From contig JYOB01000017.1 in NCBI GenBank assembly GCA_000955795.1, positions 186,001 through 250,000 on the forward strand: a stretch of DNA of 64,000 bases, read 5' to 3'. Positions 46,946 to 55,102 of the stretch are shown piece by piece. Below the pieces are notes generated by a model. The model worked only from the letters and a program-made list of their open reading frames with translations, was not told the DNA's origin and made no database searches. The translations under genes were made by a program, and so were the position numbers. The DNA comes from Burkholderiaceae bacterium 26 (lineage in GTDB: Bacteria > Pseudomonadota > Gammaproteobacteria > Burkholderiales > Burkholderiaceae). Position 1 is the stretch's first letter. Each line of letters starts with the position of its first letter.

Positions 46946-47742
46946 TGTCCATCAGAGTTATGACGCTCGTCTGGGAGAGCTTTCCGCGCGGCGGGTCTGA
47001 CATGCTCGTCATGCTCGCCTTAGCTGACTGGTGCAACCACGACGGGGCATCCCTTCACCCATCGATGCGAGCTATCGCCGAAAAGTGCCGGCTCTCCGAG
47101 GTCCAGGCGCGTCGCATCATGCATGGACTTATCGCCGATGGATTCCTGTCTGTGATTGGAAACGCGTCAGGGGGGGCCCCCGGGACAACGCGTCAATACC
47201 GCATCCAACTCCATCGTCTGAGGGCTGTCTCCAGCGATAGCCGTACCCCTATCGCAGATGGGAGCCCTACGGCTATCGCCAGTGATACCCCTATCACGCG
47301 CGATAGGGCTCTCATCCACGATCGAGACGCCTCTCACGGGCGATCGGATACGCCTCTCGCCGGTGAGAGCCAAACCGTTATTGAACCGTTAGGAACCACC
47401 AGATATGCGGTTTCCAAGCCGGCAAAGTCGGATAGCTGTCCGCATAAAGAGATCATCGACCTCTACCACAAGAAGCTCCAGATGTGTCCTCGCATTCGCG
47501 CGTGGACACCGGCCCGAGCACAAGCGCTGCGCGCACGCTGGAATGAAGAGCAAAAGCGCCAGAACCTCGGTTACTGGGAGCGGTTGTTTGAGTACATCGA
47601 AGAATCGGAATTCCTCACTGGCCGATCTCGCGCACGAGACGGGGGCAAGCCGCCGTTCATGGCTTCCTTGGATTGGATCGTCAAGGCAGAGAACTTTGCC
47701 AAGATCATCGAAGGCCGCTATCACCATCAGGAGGCTGCATGA
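46945..47742 (+). CDS. Phage O-like replication initiator with winged helix
   Basis: A 265-residue protein. Residues about 15-60 form a winged helix of the HTH_36 type (LALADWCNHDGASLHPSMRAIAEKC, then LSEVQARRIMHGLIADGFL). A low-complexity Asp/Ser/Thr/Pro middle (about 95-140) is encoded by iteron-like repeats, and a basic C-terminal domain (ARAQALRARWNEEQKR) ends in HHQEAA. Domain order and position directly before a DnaB gene match lambda O-type initiators, which bind iterons inside their own gene and load the helicase. ATG 46945 overlaps the upstream stop, and the stop overlaps the helicase ATG. Confidence 0.72.
   Translation: MSIRVMTLVWESFPRGGSDMLVMLALADWCNHDGASLHPSMRAIAEKCRLSEVQARRIMHGLIADGFLSVIGNASGGAPGTTRQYRIQLHRLRAVSSDSRTPIADGSPTAIASDTPITRDRALIHDRDASHGRSDTPLAGESQTVIEPLGTTRYAVSKPAKSDSCPHKEIIDLYHKKLQMCPRIRAWTPARAQALRARWNEEQKRQNLGYWERLFEYIEESEFLTGRSRARDGGKPPFMASLDWIVKAENFAKIIEGRYHHQEAA
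47234..47365. repeat. Iteron-like repeat cluster, candidate replication origin
   Basis: Six copies of a 7-bp motif CTMTCRC (M = A/C, R = A/G; the fourth ends T) start at 47249, 47273, 47291, 47309, 47331 and 47354, spaced 18-24 bp. Several lie in inverted pairs, for example GCGATAG/CTATCGC at 47234-47255 and GTGATA/TATCAC at 47282-47297. The cluster lies inside the O-like gene. Origin function is inferred by analogy to lambda. Confidence 0.55.
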
Positions 47743-49109
47743 ACGCTCCTATGGAAGTGAACCTGGAAGGCCGTCTGACGGCCGTTGCATCCGAGCACGC
47801 CGTCCTCGGTGCGCTGCTGCTCGACAACGACGTCTTGGACCGCCTGGGCGATCTGCAGCCTGGCCACTTCTCGGTTGCTGACCACCGCGCAATCTTCGCC
47901 GAGCTGCGGCGTCAGATTGGCGCAGGGCAGCCGGCTGACGCAATCACCGTGTTCGAGCGCTTGTCCGCGGAAAGCCAGCATGCCGCAGACCTCGGCTACA
48001 TCACCTCGCTCGCAACAAATGCCACCGGTACGGCAAACGCCGAGCGCCACGCTGCAATCATCCGTGAGAGAGCGGTACGCCGCGCGCTCGTAACGCTGGG
48101 AAGTGAACTCGCCGACGAAGCCAAAGGCTCGGCGGCGGAGGCCCCGGCGCTCATCGACAAAGCGTCGTCGCGACTGGAACAGCTTGCGCAGGCACGTGTT
48201 CGCCAAGAGCCGGTTCACGTGTCGGCCGGCCTGATCGAGCACTTCAAAGCCCTTGGCGAGCGCGAGCAAGGCGGCAGCCGCGCAATCTCCACCGGCTTTC
48301 CTGCGATCGACGAGCGCCTGAATGGTGGGCTCCGCGGTGGCGAGCTGATCGTTGTCGCGGCTCGGCCGAAGATGGGCAAGACGGCATTCGCGCTGGGCAT
48401 TGGCCGGCATGTTGCACGGACAAGGCAGGTAGGTTTCCTGTCGATGGAAATGCCACAAGCGCAGATCCACGACCGCAACCTGGCTGCGGCCGCGGGAGTG
48501 CCGCTGTCGTACCTGCTGAATCCGGGTTCGATGAGCGAGGACGACTGGTCTCATGTCACGAAGGCTGTGGGCGAGCTGGAGCAGCTTGGCCTGTGGATCG
48601 ACGACCAGCCAGCCCTTCGTCTGCTCGAGGTACGAATGAAGGCAAAGCAGATCAAGCGCAAGGCCGGGCTCGATGTGCTGGTCATCGACTACCTGCAGCT
48701 CATGGAGGGCGACGGCGAAACCCGCAACGCGCAGATCGAGGGCATCACGCGCGGGCTTAAAGGCTTGGCCAAGGAATTGGGCATCTGTGTTGTCCTGCTC
48801 TCGCAGCTCAACCGGAACCTGGAGCAACGCCCGAACCGGCGCCCCATGCCTTCTGATCTTCGCGACTCAGGAGCGATCGAGCAGGACGCCGATGCGGTGT
48901 TGTTTCTCTACCGCGATGAGGTCTACAACCCGGACACGTCCGAGAAGGGCATCTGCGAGGTCGACATTGCGTTGAATCGCCAGGGTGAGCCTGGGAGGGT
49001 GGCCCTGTCTTTCGTTGGCTCTCAGACCCGTTTTGAGCCCTTGCAGAGGCATTGGCATCCGCCGAAGCCGAAAAGCAAGCCTGTGGCGTCTCGTGGATTC
49101 GAGGAGTGA
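47739..49109 (+). CDS. DnaB-like replicative helicase
   Basis: A 456-residue DnaB-family helicase. The N-terminal DnaB domain starts at SEHAVLGALLLDNDVLDRL. The RecA-like core has Walker A ARPKMGKT (cellular DnaB has GRPSMGKT), Walker B VIDYLQLM, a conserved LSQLNRNLEQR motif with sensor residues and SGAIEQDADAVLFLYRDE. It probably unwinds the element's origin with the O-like protein next door. ATG 47739 overlaps the initiator stop (ATGA). It is separate from the host dnaB, not seen in this window. Confidence 0.92.
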   Translation: MNAPMEVNLEGRLTAVASEHAVLGALLLDNDVLDRLGDLQPGHFSVADHRAIFAELRRQIGAGQPADAITVFERLSAESQHAADLGYITSLATNATGTANAERHAAIIRERAVRRALVTLGSELADEAKGSAAEAPALIDKASSRLEQLAQARVRQEPVHVSAGLIEHFKALGEREQGGSRAISTGFPAIDERLNGGLRGGELIVVAARPKMGKTAFALGIGRHVARTRQVGFLSMEMPQAQIHDRNLAAAAGVPLSYLLNPGSMSEDDWSHVTKAVGELEQLGLWIDDQPALRLLEVRMKAKQIKRKAGLDVLVIDYLQLMEGDGETRNAQIEGITRGLKGLAKELGICVVLLSQLNRNLEQRPNRRPMPSDLRDSGAIEQDADAVLFLYRDEVYNPDTSEKGICEVDIALNRQGEPGRVALSFVGSQTRFEPLQRHWHPPKPKSKPVASRGFEE

Positions 49110-49416
49110 TGCCGTCATGAACACGCACATCACATTCAAATGCTCGCGAATTTCTCGTTTCGACGGTTGGCATCTTGGGCGCGGGCTCGTCATCAATCCC
49201 CGTTCGGCGGAGAGAGCAACCGCTGCATATCAAGCTGCGACAACGGTTTGCGGGTTGAGTGCCGGTTTTACCCACCTTGCTACCCACGTAGCTATTCGTC
49301 AGTCGACCACGAGCGATCACCCGGTTATACGCGGGGATACGTCACAACTTGTTCCACCTTTCCGCGTGAAACGTGGCCCTTATCTGAAGAAACTCAAGGC
49401 TTATGGAGGTTTTCAC
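49110..49416 (+). other. 307-bp stretch without a convincing gene
   Basis: The frame of the following gene is open back to ATG 49117, but no ribosome-binding site supports that start and the composition is unlike the downstream protein. A short imperfect inverted repeat (CCACCTTTC.../...GAAACGTGG) lies around 49348-49376. It may hold a promoter for the next operon; I cannot assign hexamers. Confidence 0.4.
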
Positions 49417-49839
49417 ATGCCACGCCCACGCCTGCCGCGCGATCCTCGCGGAAAGAAGATCTACGACGAAGCCGACCCCTATCTGCTGGCACGGAAAGAG
49501 GTGCGTGACAGGTTTCCTCAGCTCATGAAGGTGGCGCTCGAACAGGCCGAGAAAGGGGAGTCAACGTTCCTGGTTCGATTGCTGAATTACCTGGAGGATC
49601 AGCCTGTGCGGCTGCCGTCACTGAGTGCTGATTCGAGCGCGGCCGACATGGCATCGGACGTTGCCAAGTGGGCTGCAGTTGGTGGCATCAGCGTCGAGAC
49701 GGCGCGCCGCATGATCGCCCTCTTGAAGGAGGCGCACGCATTCGTGAAGCGCAGCAAGACCATCGACGCGATGATCGCGGCGTATGAGAAGGCTGGGCAG
49801 CCGGTTCCTGACCGTGTCCACGCGATGAGGTGTGAATGA
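49417..49839 (+). CDS. Hypothetical element protein (140 residues), helical
   Basis: Not recognised. It opens with a basic Pro/Arg stretch (MPRPRLPRDPRGKK) and continues as amphipathic helices (VRDRFPQLMKVALEQAEKG; DVAKWAAVGGISVETARRMIALLKEA). Size, basic N terminus and helical content are compatible with a small terminase-like or packaging regulator, but no motif proves it. TGGAGG lies 9 bp before ATG 49417. The stop overlaps the next gene's start. Confidence 0.55.
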   Translation: MPRPRLPRDPRGKKIYDEADPYLLARKEVRDRFPQLMKVALEQAEKGESTFLVRLLNYLEDQPVRLPSLSADSSAADMASDVAKWAAVGGISVETARRMIALLKEAHAFVKRSKTIDAMIAAYEKAGQPVPDRVHAMRCE

Positions 49840-50468
49840 TGAGCGGCGAACTTACAGACCTTGATCTCGTAAAGGCTCGACGCGTCCTCATCGCGACAAT
49901 GACGCCCGTCGAAAGTTTGGCAGACCAGTTGCAAAGGGCGCGGGAATTGGCTGACTTCAAACCGATTCTCGACAAGCTCTCGGTTGATGAACAGCGCGAT
50001 CTCCTCGCTGCCCTCGAAGCTTGCTCCTCTGGGGAGGGAGAGCCCGAAGGCCAGGAGGCCTGGACGGATATGCCGGAGATCGCGGGCGACCCGCAGCGTG
50101 ATGACGCAGGGCGGCCGTCGTTGATGGTCCCTGCCACCCGTCCTACGGACTTCAGAGAGGCGATGCTCTGGGACAGGTTGCAAGACGCCAAAGCTCGCAT
50201 GCGCAAGTGTCGACTCGATCATCCGGAGCCCGATACGCCCGCCGAGATCGCTGCGCGGATCGTTGAGTCCGCTCGGACCAACGCTACTGAGCAGCTTCTA
50301 CAGCCTAAGACTGCAACTGAGCGGGAAGAGCGCGCCAACGAAGAGCGAAGTCGTTTCGCCCAGGAAGCACGTCTGCACCGTCAGATGGAAGCCGATCAAC
50401 TGACCCTGCAGCAGGCGGAAGCACGCAGGGCCAAAACCCGATACGAAACCAACCCTTGGGGGGAATGA
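49836..50468 (+). CDS. Hypothetical coiled-coil element protein (210 residues)
   Basis: Not recognised. The N-terminal 60 residues are helical (VESLADQLQRARELADFKPILDKL), the middle is acidic and Pro-rich, and residues about 150-205 form a long charged coiled coil (REERANEERSRFAQEARLHRQM). It overlaps the preceding gene by 4 bp and is followed 1 bp later by the next gene. Confidence 0.55.
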   Translation: MMSGELTDLDLVKARRVLIATMTPVESLADQLQRARELADFKPILDKLSVDEQRDLLAALEACSSGEGEPEGQEAWTDMPEIAGDPQRDDAGRPSLMVPATRPTDFREAMLWDRLQDAKARMRKCRLDHPEPDTPAEIAARIVESARTNATEQLLQPKTATEREERANEERSRFAQEARLHRQMEADQLTLQQAEARRAKTRYETNPWGE

Positions 50469-50469
50469 C

Positions 50470-51039
50470 ATGACACAAACATCTGATGATCTCGCGCTGC
50501 AAGCCATCTACGGCAAGGCCTACGGGCCAGCGCACAAGGACAAGCTGCAGGACGAGGAATCCGCGCGCAGAGCCGTAGATCTCTCCCGCCAACCGGAAAT
50601 CTACGACGCCAGTGTGCAGGCTGGCTTCACGCCGGCCCGCTCAGTGTTCGGGGCGAGCACCGACGAAATGCTGGGCCTTCGCCCCGGCGTGGCCGGTCTG
50701 CTGCCTGCAGACATCGACTGGGAAGACGCCGTCGATACGCAGCCCATGGTGATCGACGATCTGCTCTCGGAAGACTGTGAGTCGGCCATAGATCGGGACA
50801 TCCGCGCCTGGCTCGCAGACAACCAGAACGCCATGCCGACGACGCAGGAGCTGCTCACAAATGCGCTGCACTACGTCCAGGACTGCATCACGCGGTCCGA
50901 CGAGATGGAACTTGCAGAGGCCATGCAGCGGCTGGGCTACGAGAAGACTCAGCGCCGTATTGCCGGTAGCCGTGTGTGGGTCTGGGTGCGCGGTGCTGAC
51001 GAGCCGTCACAGACCCCCGATTCCACGTCACAGACCTGA
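50470..51039 (+). CDS. Hypothetical element protein with VapE-like C-terminal segment (189 residues)
   Basis: Most of the protein is unrecognised. The last 60 residues (ITRSDEMELAEAMQRLGYEKTQRR, then SRVWVWVRG) look like the short tail domain found at the end of phage P4/VapE-type virulence-associated E proteins. The primase/helicase core of those proteins is absent. GGGGGAATG lies just upstream of ATG 50470. It could be a detached domain or simply a small DNA-associated protein. Confidence 0.5.
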   Translation: MTQTSDDLALQAIYGKAYGPAHKDKLQDEESARRAVDLSRQPEIYDASVQAGFTPARSVFGASTDEMLGLRPGVAGLLPADIDWEDAVDTQPMVIDDLLSEDCESAIDRDIRAWLADNQNAMPTTQELLTNALHYVQDCITRSDEMELAEAMQRLGYEKTQRRIAGSRVWVWVRGADEPSQTPDSTSQT

Positions 51040-51093
51040 TTTCCGCACGCATCGCGTCGGTGCGCGCGAAGCATCAACCTTAGACCATAGGAC

Positions 51094-51744
51094 ATGACCA
51101 TGAAGAGCCTTCAAGAACTCCGGGCCGAGCAGGCCAAGCTGCAGCGCGAGGCCATCGCGCTGAATGGAAAAGCACAGTCAGGCGACAAGGCAGCGGCCAC
51201 CAGACGCAGCGAGCTTGTCACATCGATCGAATACCTCGGTGTACAGATCGCCGAGGCAGAGGCTGCCGAACAACTCAAGCACGGCGTGCAGCGCATCGAG
51301 CAGGCCAAGGACGCTGCTGCAGCAAGTGTCGAACTGACTGCGCAGGTCAGCGCCATCCTGGCACAACGAGGCGAACTGGCGAAGGAGGCCCAGGCGATGG
51401 CAACCGATCTCGGGGCCACGCTGCACAAGCTGATGCAACTCCATCGTGGAGCGGGCGACCTCGTGCGCAGAAGCATGCCGGTGGCCGAGTCAGTTTCGTT
51501 GGACACCGACGAAATGGGGATTGTCCGCAGCGTGTTGAGCGCGATGCTCCATGTCGCCCAGGTCGATCATGAGGATGCCGTGCGCAGCCTCGAATCTTTG
51601 AATTTCGGGCTTATCCGCGCCACCGAGGACGTTAGCGATACGGTCGAGCATCAGAACCAGTTCTTGATCAGCATTCGCCAACGGTTCGACCAGCGATGGG
51701 CTGACTACGTGGCCGACCTGGAAGCTCCGAAGGAGGCAGCGTAA
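51094..51744 (+). CDS. Hypothetical coiled-coil element protein (216 residues)
   Basis: Not recognised. It is nearly all helical: residues 5-110 form an Ala/Glu/Gln-rich coiled coil (SLQELRAEQAKLQREAIAL; AAAASVELTAQVSAILAQRGELAKEAQAM). A second helical half follows (ISIRQRFDQRWADYVADL). Start ATG 51094 or ATG 51100; neither has a clear ribosome-binding site. The stop overlaps the next ATG by one base (TAATG). A structural or scaffold accessory role is possible. Confidence 0.55.
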   Translation: MTMKSLQELRAEQAKLQREAIALNGKAQSGDKAAATRRSELVTSIEYLGVQIAEAEAAEQLKHGVQRIEQAKDAAAASVELTAQVSAILAQRGELAKEAQAMATDLGATLHKLMQLHRGAGDLVRRSMPVAESVSLDTDEMGIVRSVLSAMLHVAQVDHEDAVRSLESLNFGLIRATEDVSDTVEHQNQFLISIRQRFDQRWADYVADLEAPKEAA

Positions 51745-52472
51745 TGGACCTCAGCGCCCTGTATCCATCGTCGAGCACGGGCTCGGGCATCACCAGCAGC
51801 CCGCTTTCAGAGCCGGCTGCAGCCCCCGCTGTTGCCCCTGAAGCGTCCCCTGCAAAGCCGACGACGCCTGAGGCTAGGAATGCCCCACCGCCCGTTGAGC
51901 GCAGCTACACGGAGCTGTCCGACGAAGAGGACCCGGACGATCCGAGCCGCTATCTGCCGAAGAGGCTGCAGACCACCGACGAGGACGGTATCGACGAAGA
52001 GGATGCCGCAGAGAAGCCCGTTAAGCAGCACGAGGTCGAAGAGGCGCCACACATCGACGCGCGGCCAAAGATCGATGCGGCCTTCATGAACGCCCGCGAC
52101 ACCGAGCCGGCCGCCACCAGCGTGACTGACTTTGCGTCATTCGCGCGATCGGTCGAAGGCGTCGAGCCGATCCCCGAGGGTCTTCAGGCCATGGTCAAGC
52201 TCGGACTGGGTGTGACTGCCGCGCGCGCCATCTGGGACTCAAGCGTGGAGGCGGTGCGCAGCCCGATTAAGACGAACGAGGAAGGCGCCCGTCAAGCGCT
52301 CAGCGAGGATTACGGCGACAAGTTCGAAGCAAAGCTACAGGCGGCGAAGGGGGTCATCGCCGAGGCTGAAAAGACATACCCGGCGATTCGGCAGTGGCTA
52401 TTCGACACAGGGCTAGGAAACTCCCCCGAGTTCATCAAGAAGGTCATTGAGTTTGCGGAGCGCCGCGGATGA
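51744..52472 (+). CDS. Putative phage scaffolding-like protein (242 residues)
   Basis: The first 120 residues are disordered, Pro/Ala/Ser-rich then strongly acidic (DEEDPDDPSRYLPKRLQTTDEDG). The C-terminal 60 residues (LSEDYGDKFEAKLQAAKG, WLFDTGLGNSPEFIKKV) match the helical C terminus seen in many podovirus capsid-assembly/scaffolding proteins. In such phages a scaffold gene is followed by the major capsid gene; here the tail fibre follows at once. The stop overlaps a 13-codon frame at ATG 52469. Confidence 0.5.
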   Translation: MDLSALYPSSSTGSGITSSPLSEPAAAPAVAPEASPAKPTTPEARNAPPPVERSYTELSDEEDPDDPSRYLPKRLQTTDEDGIDEEDAAEKPVKQHEVEEAPHIDARPKIDAAFMNARDTEPAATSVTDFASFARSVEGVEPIPEGLQAMVKLGLGVTAARAIWDSSVEAVRSPIKTNEEGARQALSEDYGDKFEAKLQAAKGVIAEAEKTYPAIRQWLFDTGLGNSPEFIKKVIEFAERRG

Positions 52473-52576
52473 CTCTTCCGTCTCAACAGAAGCAACTCCT
52501 TCCAACATAAAAGCAGCAACTTGCGCTAGCCGGCTACACCTTTACACAGCCACCGCGCAACCGCAAGGCAACCTAA
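52469..52576 (+). pseudogene. Interrupted 34-codon frame between scaffold-like and tail-fibre genes
   Basis: ATG 52469 overlaps the scaffold-like stop (ATGA). It opens MTLPSQQKQLLPT, stops at TAA 52508-52510 and continues in the same frame as KQQLALAGYTFTQPP to TAA 52574-52576. The ATGA coupling and continuity suggest the start of a former gene cut by a nonsense codon and a deletion. Chance cannot be excluded for so short a frame. Confidence 0.35.
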
Positions 52577-52587
52577 CAGGTGATGCC

Positions 52588-54927
52588 TTGACGATTTCGA
52601 CGACTTCCAATTCTGCTGTTGCCCAGGGCAACGGCGTTACAACCAGCTTTTCCTTTAGTTTCCCGGTGCCTCTGGCCTCCTATCTGCAGGTGTATTACGC
52701 AGATACGACGGGGGCTATCTCGCTGCTGCCGCCATCCTCATATTTCGCGAGCGGCATCGGGACGGCCGCTGGTGGGACGGTGACATATCCACTTGCTGGC
52801 AATCCGATCCCAATCGGATCGAGCCTGCTGATCAAGCGCGTCCTTCCGTATCAACAACTGACGGACATCATCAACCAGTCGGGCTACTACCCGAACGTTG
52901 TTGAGAATGCGCTCGACAACCTGGAGATGCAGATTCAGCAGTTGGCGCAAGGCCAATCTCTGTCATTGCAGGTTCCGTTTTCGGTATCGCCGGCAAGCCT
53001 GGTTTTTCCGAGTGCTCTAGCGCGCGCCGGGAAACTGGCCGGCTTTGATGCGAGCGGCAACGCGATCGCGTATCCGATCACGGCATCTGTTGGCGCTGGC
53101 AACCTGACCAGCGAAGGACCATTTGTAGCTGGTACAAACTTCACGCCTGGCGTTACCACGACGCTTACGCTGACGCAGTCGTATGGATCCCCGTCCAATG
53201 TGCAAGTGCACTTCGACGGCACCTACCAAGGCACAGACCAATACAGCCTAAGTGGTAACAGCCTGATCTTCACGTCACCTATTCCGGTAGGCGTGAGCAA
53301 GGTGTATGTGGTGGGCGGTACAACGCTTTCGAATTTCGTCCCCGCTCAGTCCTCTGTCGATGACCAGCAGTTGGCTTGGGGCAACATCCTAGGGCGCGTA
53401 ACCGATTCTGTCGCGGCCATGGCTGCACTTAACCCGGCCACTTATACGCGATCGTTCCCAGCAGGTTATTACGCGCCAGCGGACGGTGGTGGCGGCCCAT
53501 ATGCCTATAGCGCGTCGACTCCGCAAACCCTAGCCAATGGCGGCACGATCATCGCGTCGACCTTCCAAGGCGCGACGGGCTGCTGGTTGCTCGAATCCAC
53601 TTATAGCGTTTCCTTCAAACAATTCGGCTCGAAGTTCGACGGCGCCAACGATGACACGATCACCAACCAAGCCGCGCTGAACGCGCTGCCAAAGATAGGC
53701 AAGCTGACGATGCCGCCAGGTACGTCGATCACCGGCGTTCTTACGCTGCCCGTAGGATCGACTTCAGGATGGATCATCGAAGGTGCAGGCGTCGGCGTTT
53801 CCATCCTGCAGGAAAAGACAGTCAACCAAGGAATTTTCGGCGCGCCGAACGGAATCGTGTTCGGCGCCGAGTTCCGGTCATTTTCACTCAAGTGTCATGC
53901 CTCATCGAATGGCTCTGGCGCGGGCATTCTCGTCTCGGGCTATTACAACACCAAATTCAGCAAGATCGGTTATCTGTCGAACGGTACCGGATACTGGGCA
54001 AACCTCTTCCTGTTGTCGGCCTCTCCGCAGCTTTCGTATGGCAACACGATCGAAGGTATCCACATCATCAATCAGGTCGGACCATCGGTGCCGATCTCGT
54101 TCGGCAACAACGGTGCAGGCGTCAACTACAACGCGAACGCATGCCGCATCAGTGGCGGCCTGATCGCCAACAACACGATGATCGGTACGTGTATCGATGC
54201 GACGCGAAGCATCAATACGGTGATTGAGCGAGTCTGGCTGGAGAACAACAGCAACACCACTACCAATACGGGATTGCAATCGGATGCCTCAGGTGGCGTC
54301 GCCAGCGGTAAGGGCACGATCATCCGCGACAACTACATGGAGTTGTTGAGTCCGTATGTCGTCTATCCAAGTTATTCGGATGGCCCGTCGCACAACGGCT
54401 TGGTTGTTGGTAACAACTTCTCGGCATCATGGCAGACGACCACCACGTTCTTTAACAACGGTGGCGGGGCTCCGATTGGCAATCTTTGGGTCGGCAATAA
54501 CGAAAACGGTACCCCGATCCTGTTCTCCGGCGCAGGCGATACCAACCGCAAGATTGGCTCGACGCTAACTAACGCTCAAGCGCTTGCTCTGATTCCTGCC
54601 ATCTCTAACTACAGCGGCGTAAGCGGCTCGCTTAGCGTATCGAGCACTGCTGTTCAGGATGTGGACATGGAGGGAAACATCTACTTCATGTGGAACTTGT
54701 CCTGGGTGTCATCGAACGGCGGCGCCAATCTCGCATCCACCTTCTCATTTGCAGCGCTCACCGGCTACTCGCTCAAGACGCTAAACGCCACGGCAAATAC
54801 CCCACTGCTGAACAATACCCCTGTGCCATGCAGCATTGACGTGGCCAATGGTCGCTTCACCGCGGCCATGCCGTCTACGACAACCTATGGCCTTTTCGTT
54901 CAGGCCACCTTCAAAAAGACCTGGTAA
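52588..54927 (+). CDS. Phage tail fibre / tailspike protein
   Basis: A 779-residue protein. The N-terminal 200 residues resemble the T7-like tail-fibre attachment domain: start LTISTTSNSAVAQGNGVTT, then YYADTTGAIS, IKRVLPYQQLTDI and YYPNVVENALDNLEMQIQQL. From about residue 350 on it has a pectate-lyase/beta-helix-like pattern (FGSKFDGANDDTITNQAALNAL and many Asn/Gly turns), as in tailspikes that bind or cleave surface polysaccharide. TTG 52588 fits the family start and has AGGTGA upstream; an in-frame TTG at 52447 lies inside the previous gene and is rejected. Confidence 0.85.
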   Translation: MTISTTSNSAVAQGNGVTTSFSFSFPVPLASYLQVYYADTTGAISLLPPSSYFASGIGTAAGGTVTYPLAGNPIPIGSSLLIKRVLPYQQLTDIINQSGYYPNVVENALDNLEMQIQQLAQGQSLSLQVPFSVSPASLVFPSALARAGKLAGFDASGNAIAYPITASVGAGNLTSEGPFVAGTNFTPGVTTTLTLTQSYGSPSNVQVHFDGTYQGTDQYSLSGNSLIFTSPIPVGVSKVYVVGGTTLSNFVPAQSSVDDQQLAWGNILGRVTDSVAAMAALNPATYTRSFPAGYYAPADGGGGPYAYSASTPQTLANGGTIIASTFQGATGCWLLESTYSVSFKQFGSKFDGANDDTITNQAALNALPKIGKLTMPPGTSITGVLTLPVGSTSGWIIEGAGVGVSILQEKTVNQGIFGAPNGIVFGAEFRSFSLKCHASSNGSGAGILVSGYYNTKFSKIGYLSNGTGYWANLFLLSASPQLSYGNTIEGIHIINQVGPSVPISFGNNGAGVNYNANACRISGGLIANNTMIGTCIDATRSINTVIERVWLENNSNTTTNTGLQSDASGGVASGKGTIIRDNYMELLSPYVVYPSYSDGPSHNGLVVGNNFSASWQTTTTFFNNGGGAPIGNLWVGNNENGTPILFSGAGDTNRKIGSTLTNAQALALIPAISNYSGVSGSLSVSSTAVQDVDMEGNIYFMWNLSWVSSNGGANLASTFSFAALTGYSLKTLNATANTPLLNNTPVPCSIDVANGRFTAAMPSTTTYGLFVQATFKKTW

Positions 54928-54946
54928 AGCTGCCAAGGACACCACC

Positions 54947-55039
54947 ATGAAACGGATTCTCTCCGGCATTTTCGTAGCGCTCTTTGCGCTGACCGGCTCG
55001 GCCACGACTACACTGCGTTGGACTTGGCAGCGTCAATAG
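54947..55039 (+). CDS. 30-residue signal-peptide-like small protein
   Basis: ATG 54947, with CAAGGA nine bases before, opens MKRILSGIFVALFALTGSA, a perfect Sec-type signal sequence, and ends after ten more residues (TTTLRWTWQRQ). It may be a small membrane protein or the front of a lost secreted protein. It lies between the tail fibre and a lipoprotein, where phages often carry lysis or exclusion genes. Confidence 0.45.
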   Translation: MKRILSGIFVALFALTGSATTTLRWTWQRQ

Positions 55040-55102
55040 CTCGATGCGTTGCAGCGTTCGCCATATGATCGCGGTCACGCAAGAAACTATGGGGAGGAAG
55101 TG

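Noticed and set aside
47234-47365. Possible CRISPR array
   Set aside because: The repeated units are only about 7 bp, spacers are shorter than any CRISPR, and the region is coding; iteron-like repeats explain it better.
49117-49416. N-terminal extension of the 140-residue protein to ATG 49117
   Set aside because: No ribosome-binding site before 49117, whereas GGAGG precedes 49417; the extra residues are compositionally different.
52447-52587. Upstream TTG extension of the tail fibre
   Set aside because: It lies inside the scaffold-like gene, and the family's usual start (TISTT) coincides with TTG 52588.
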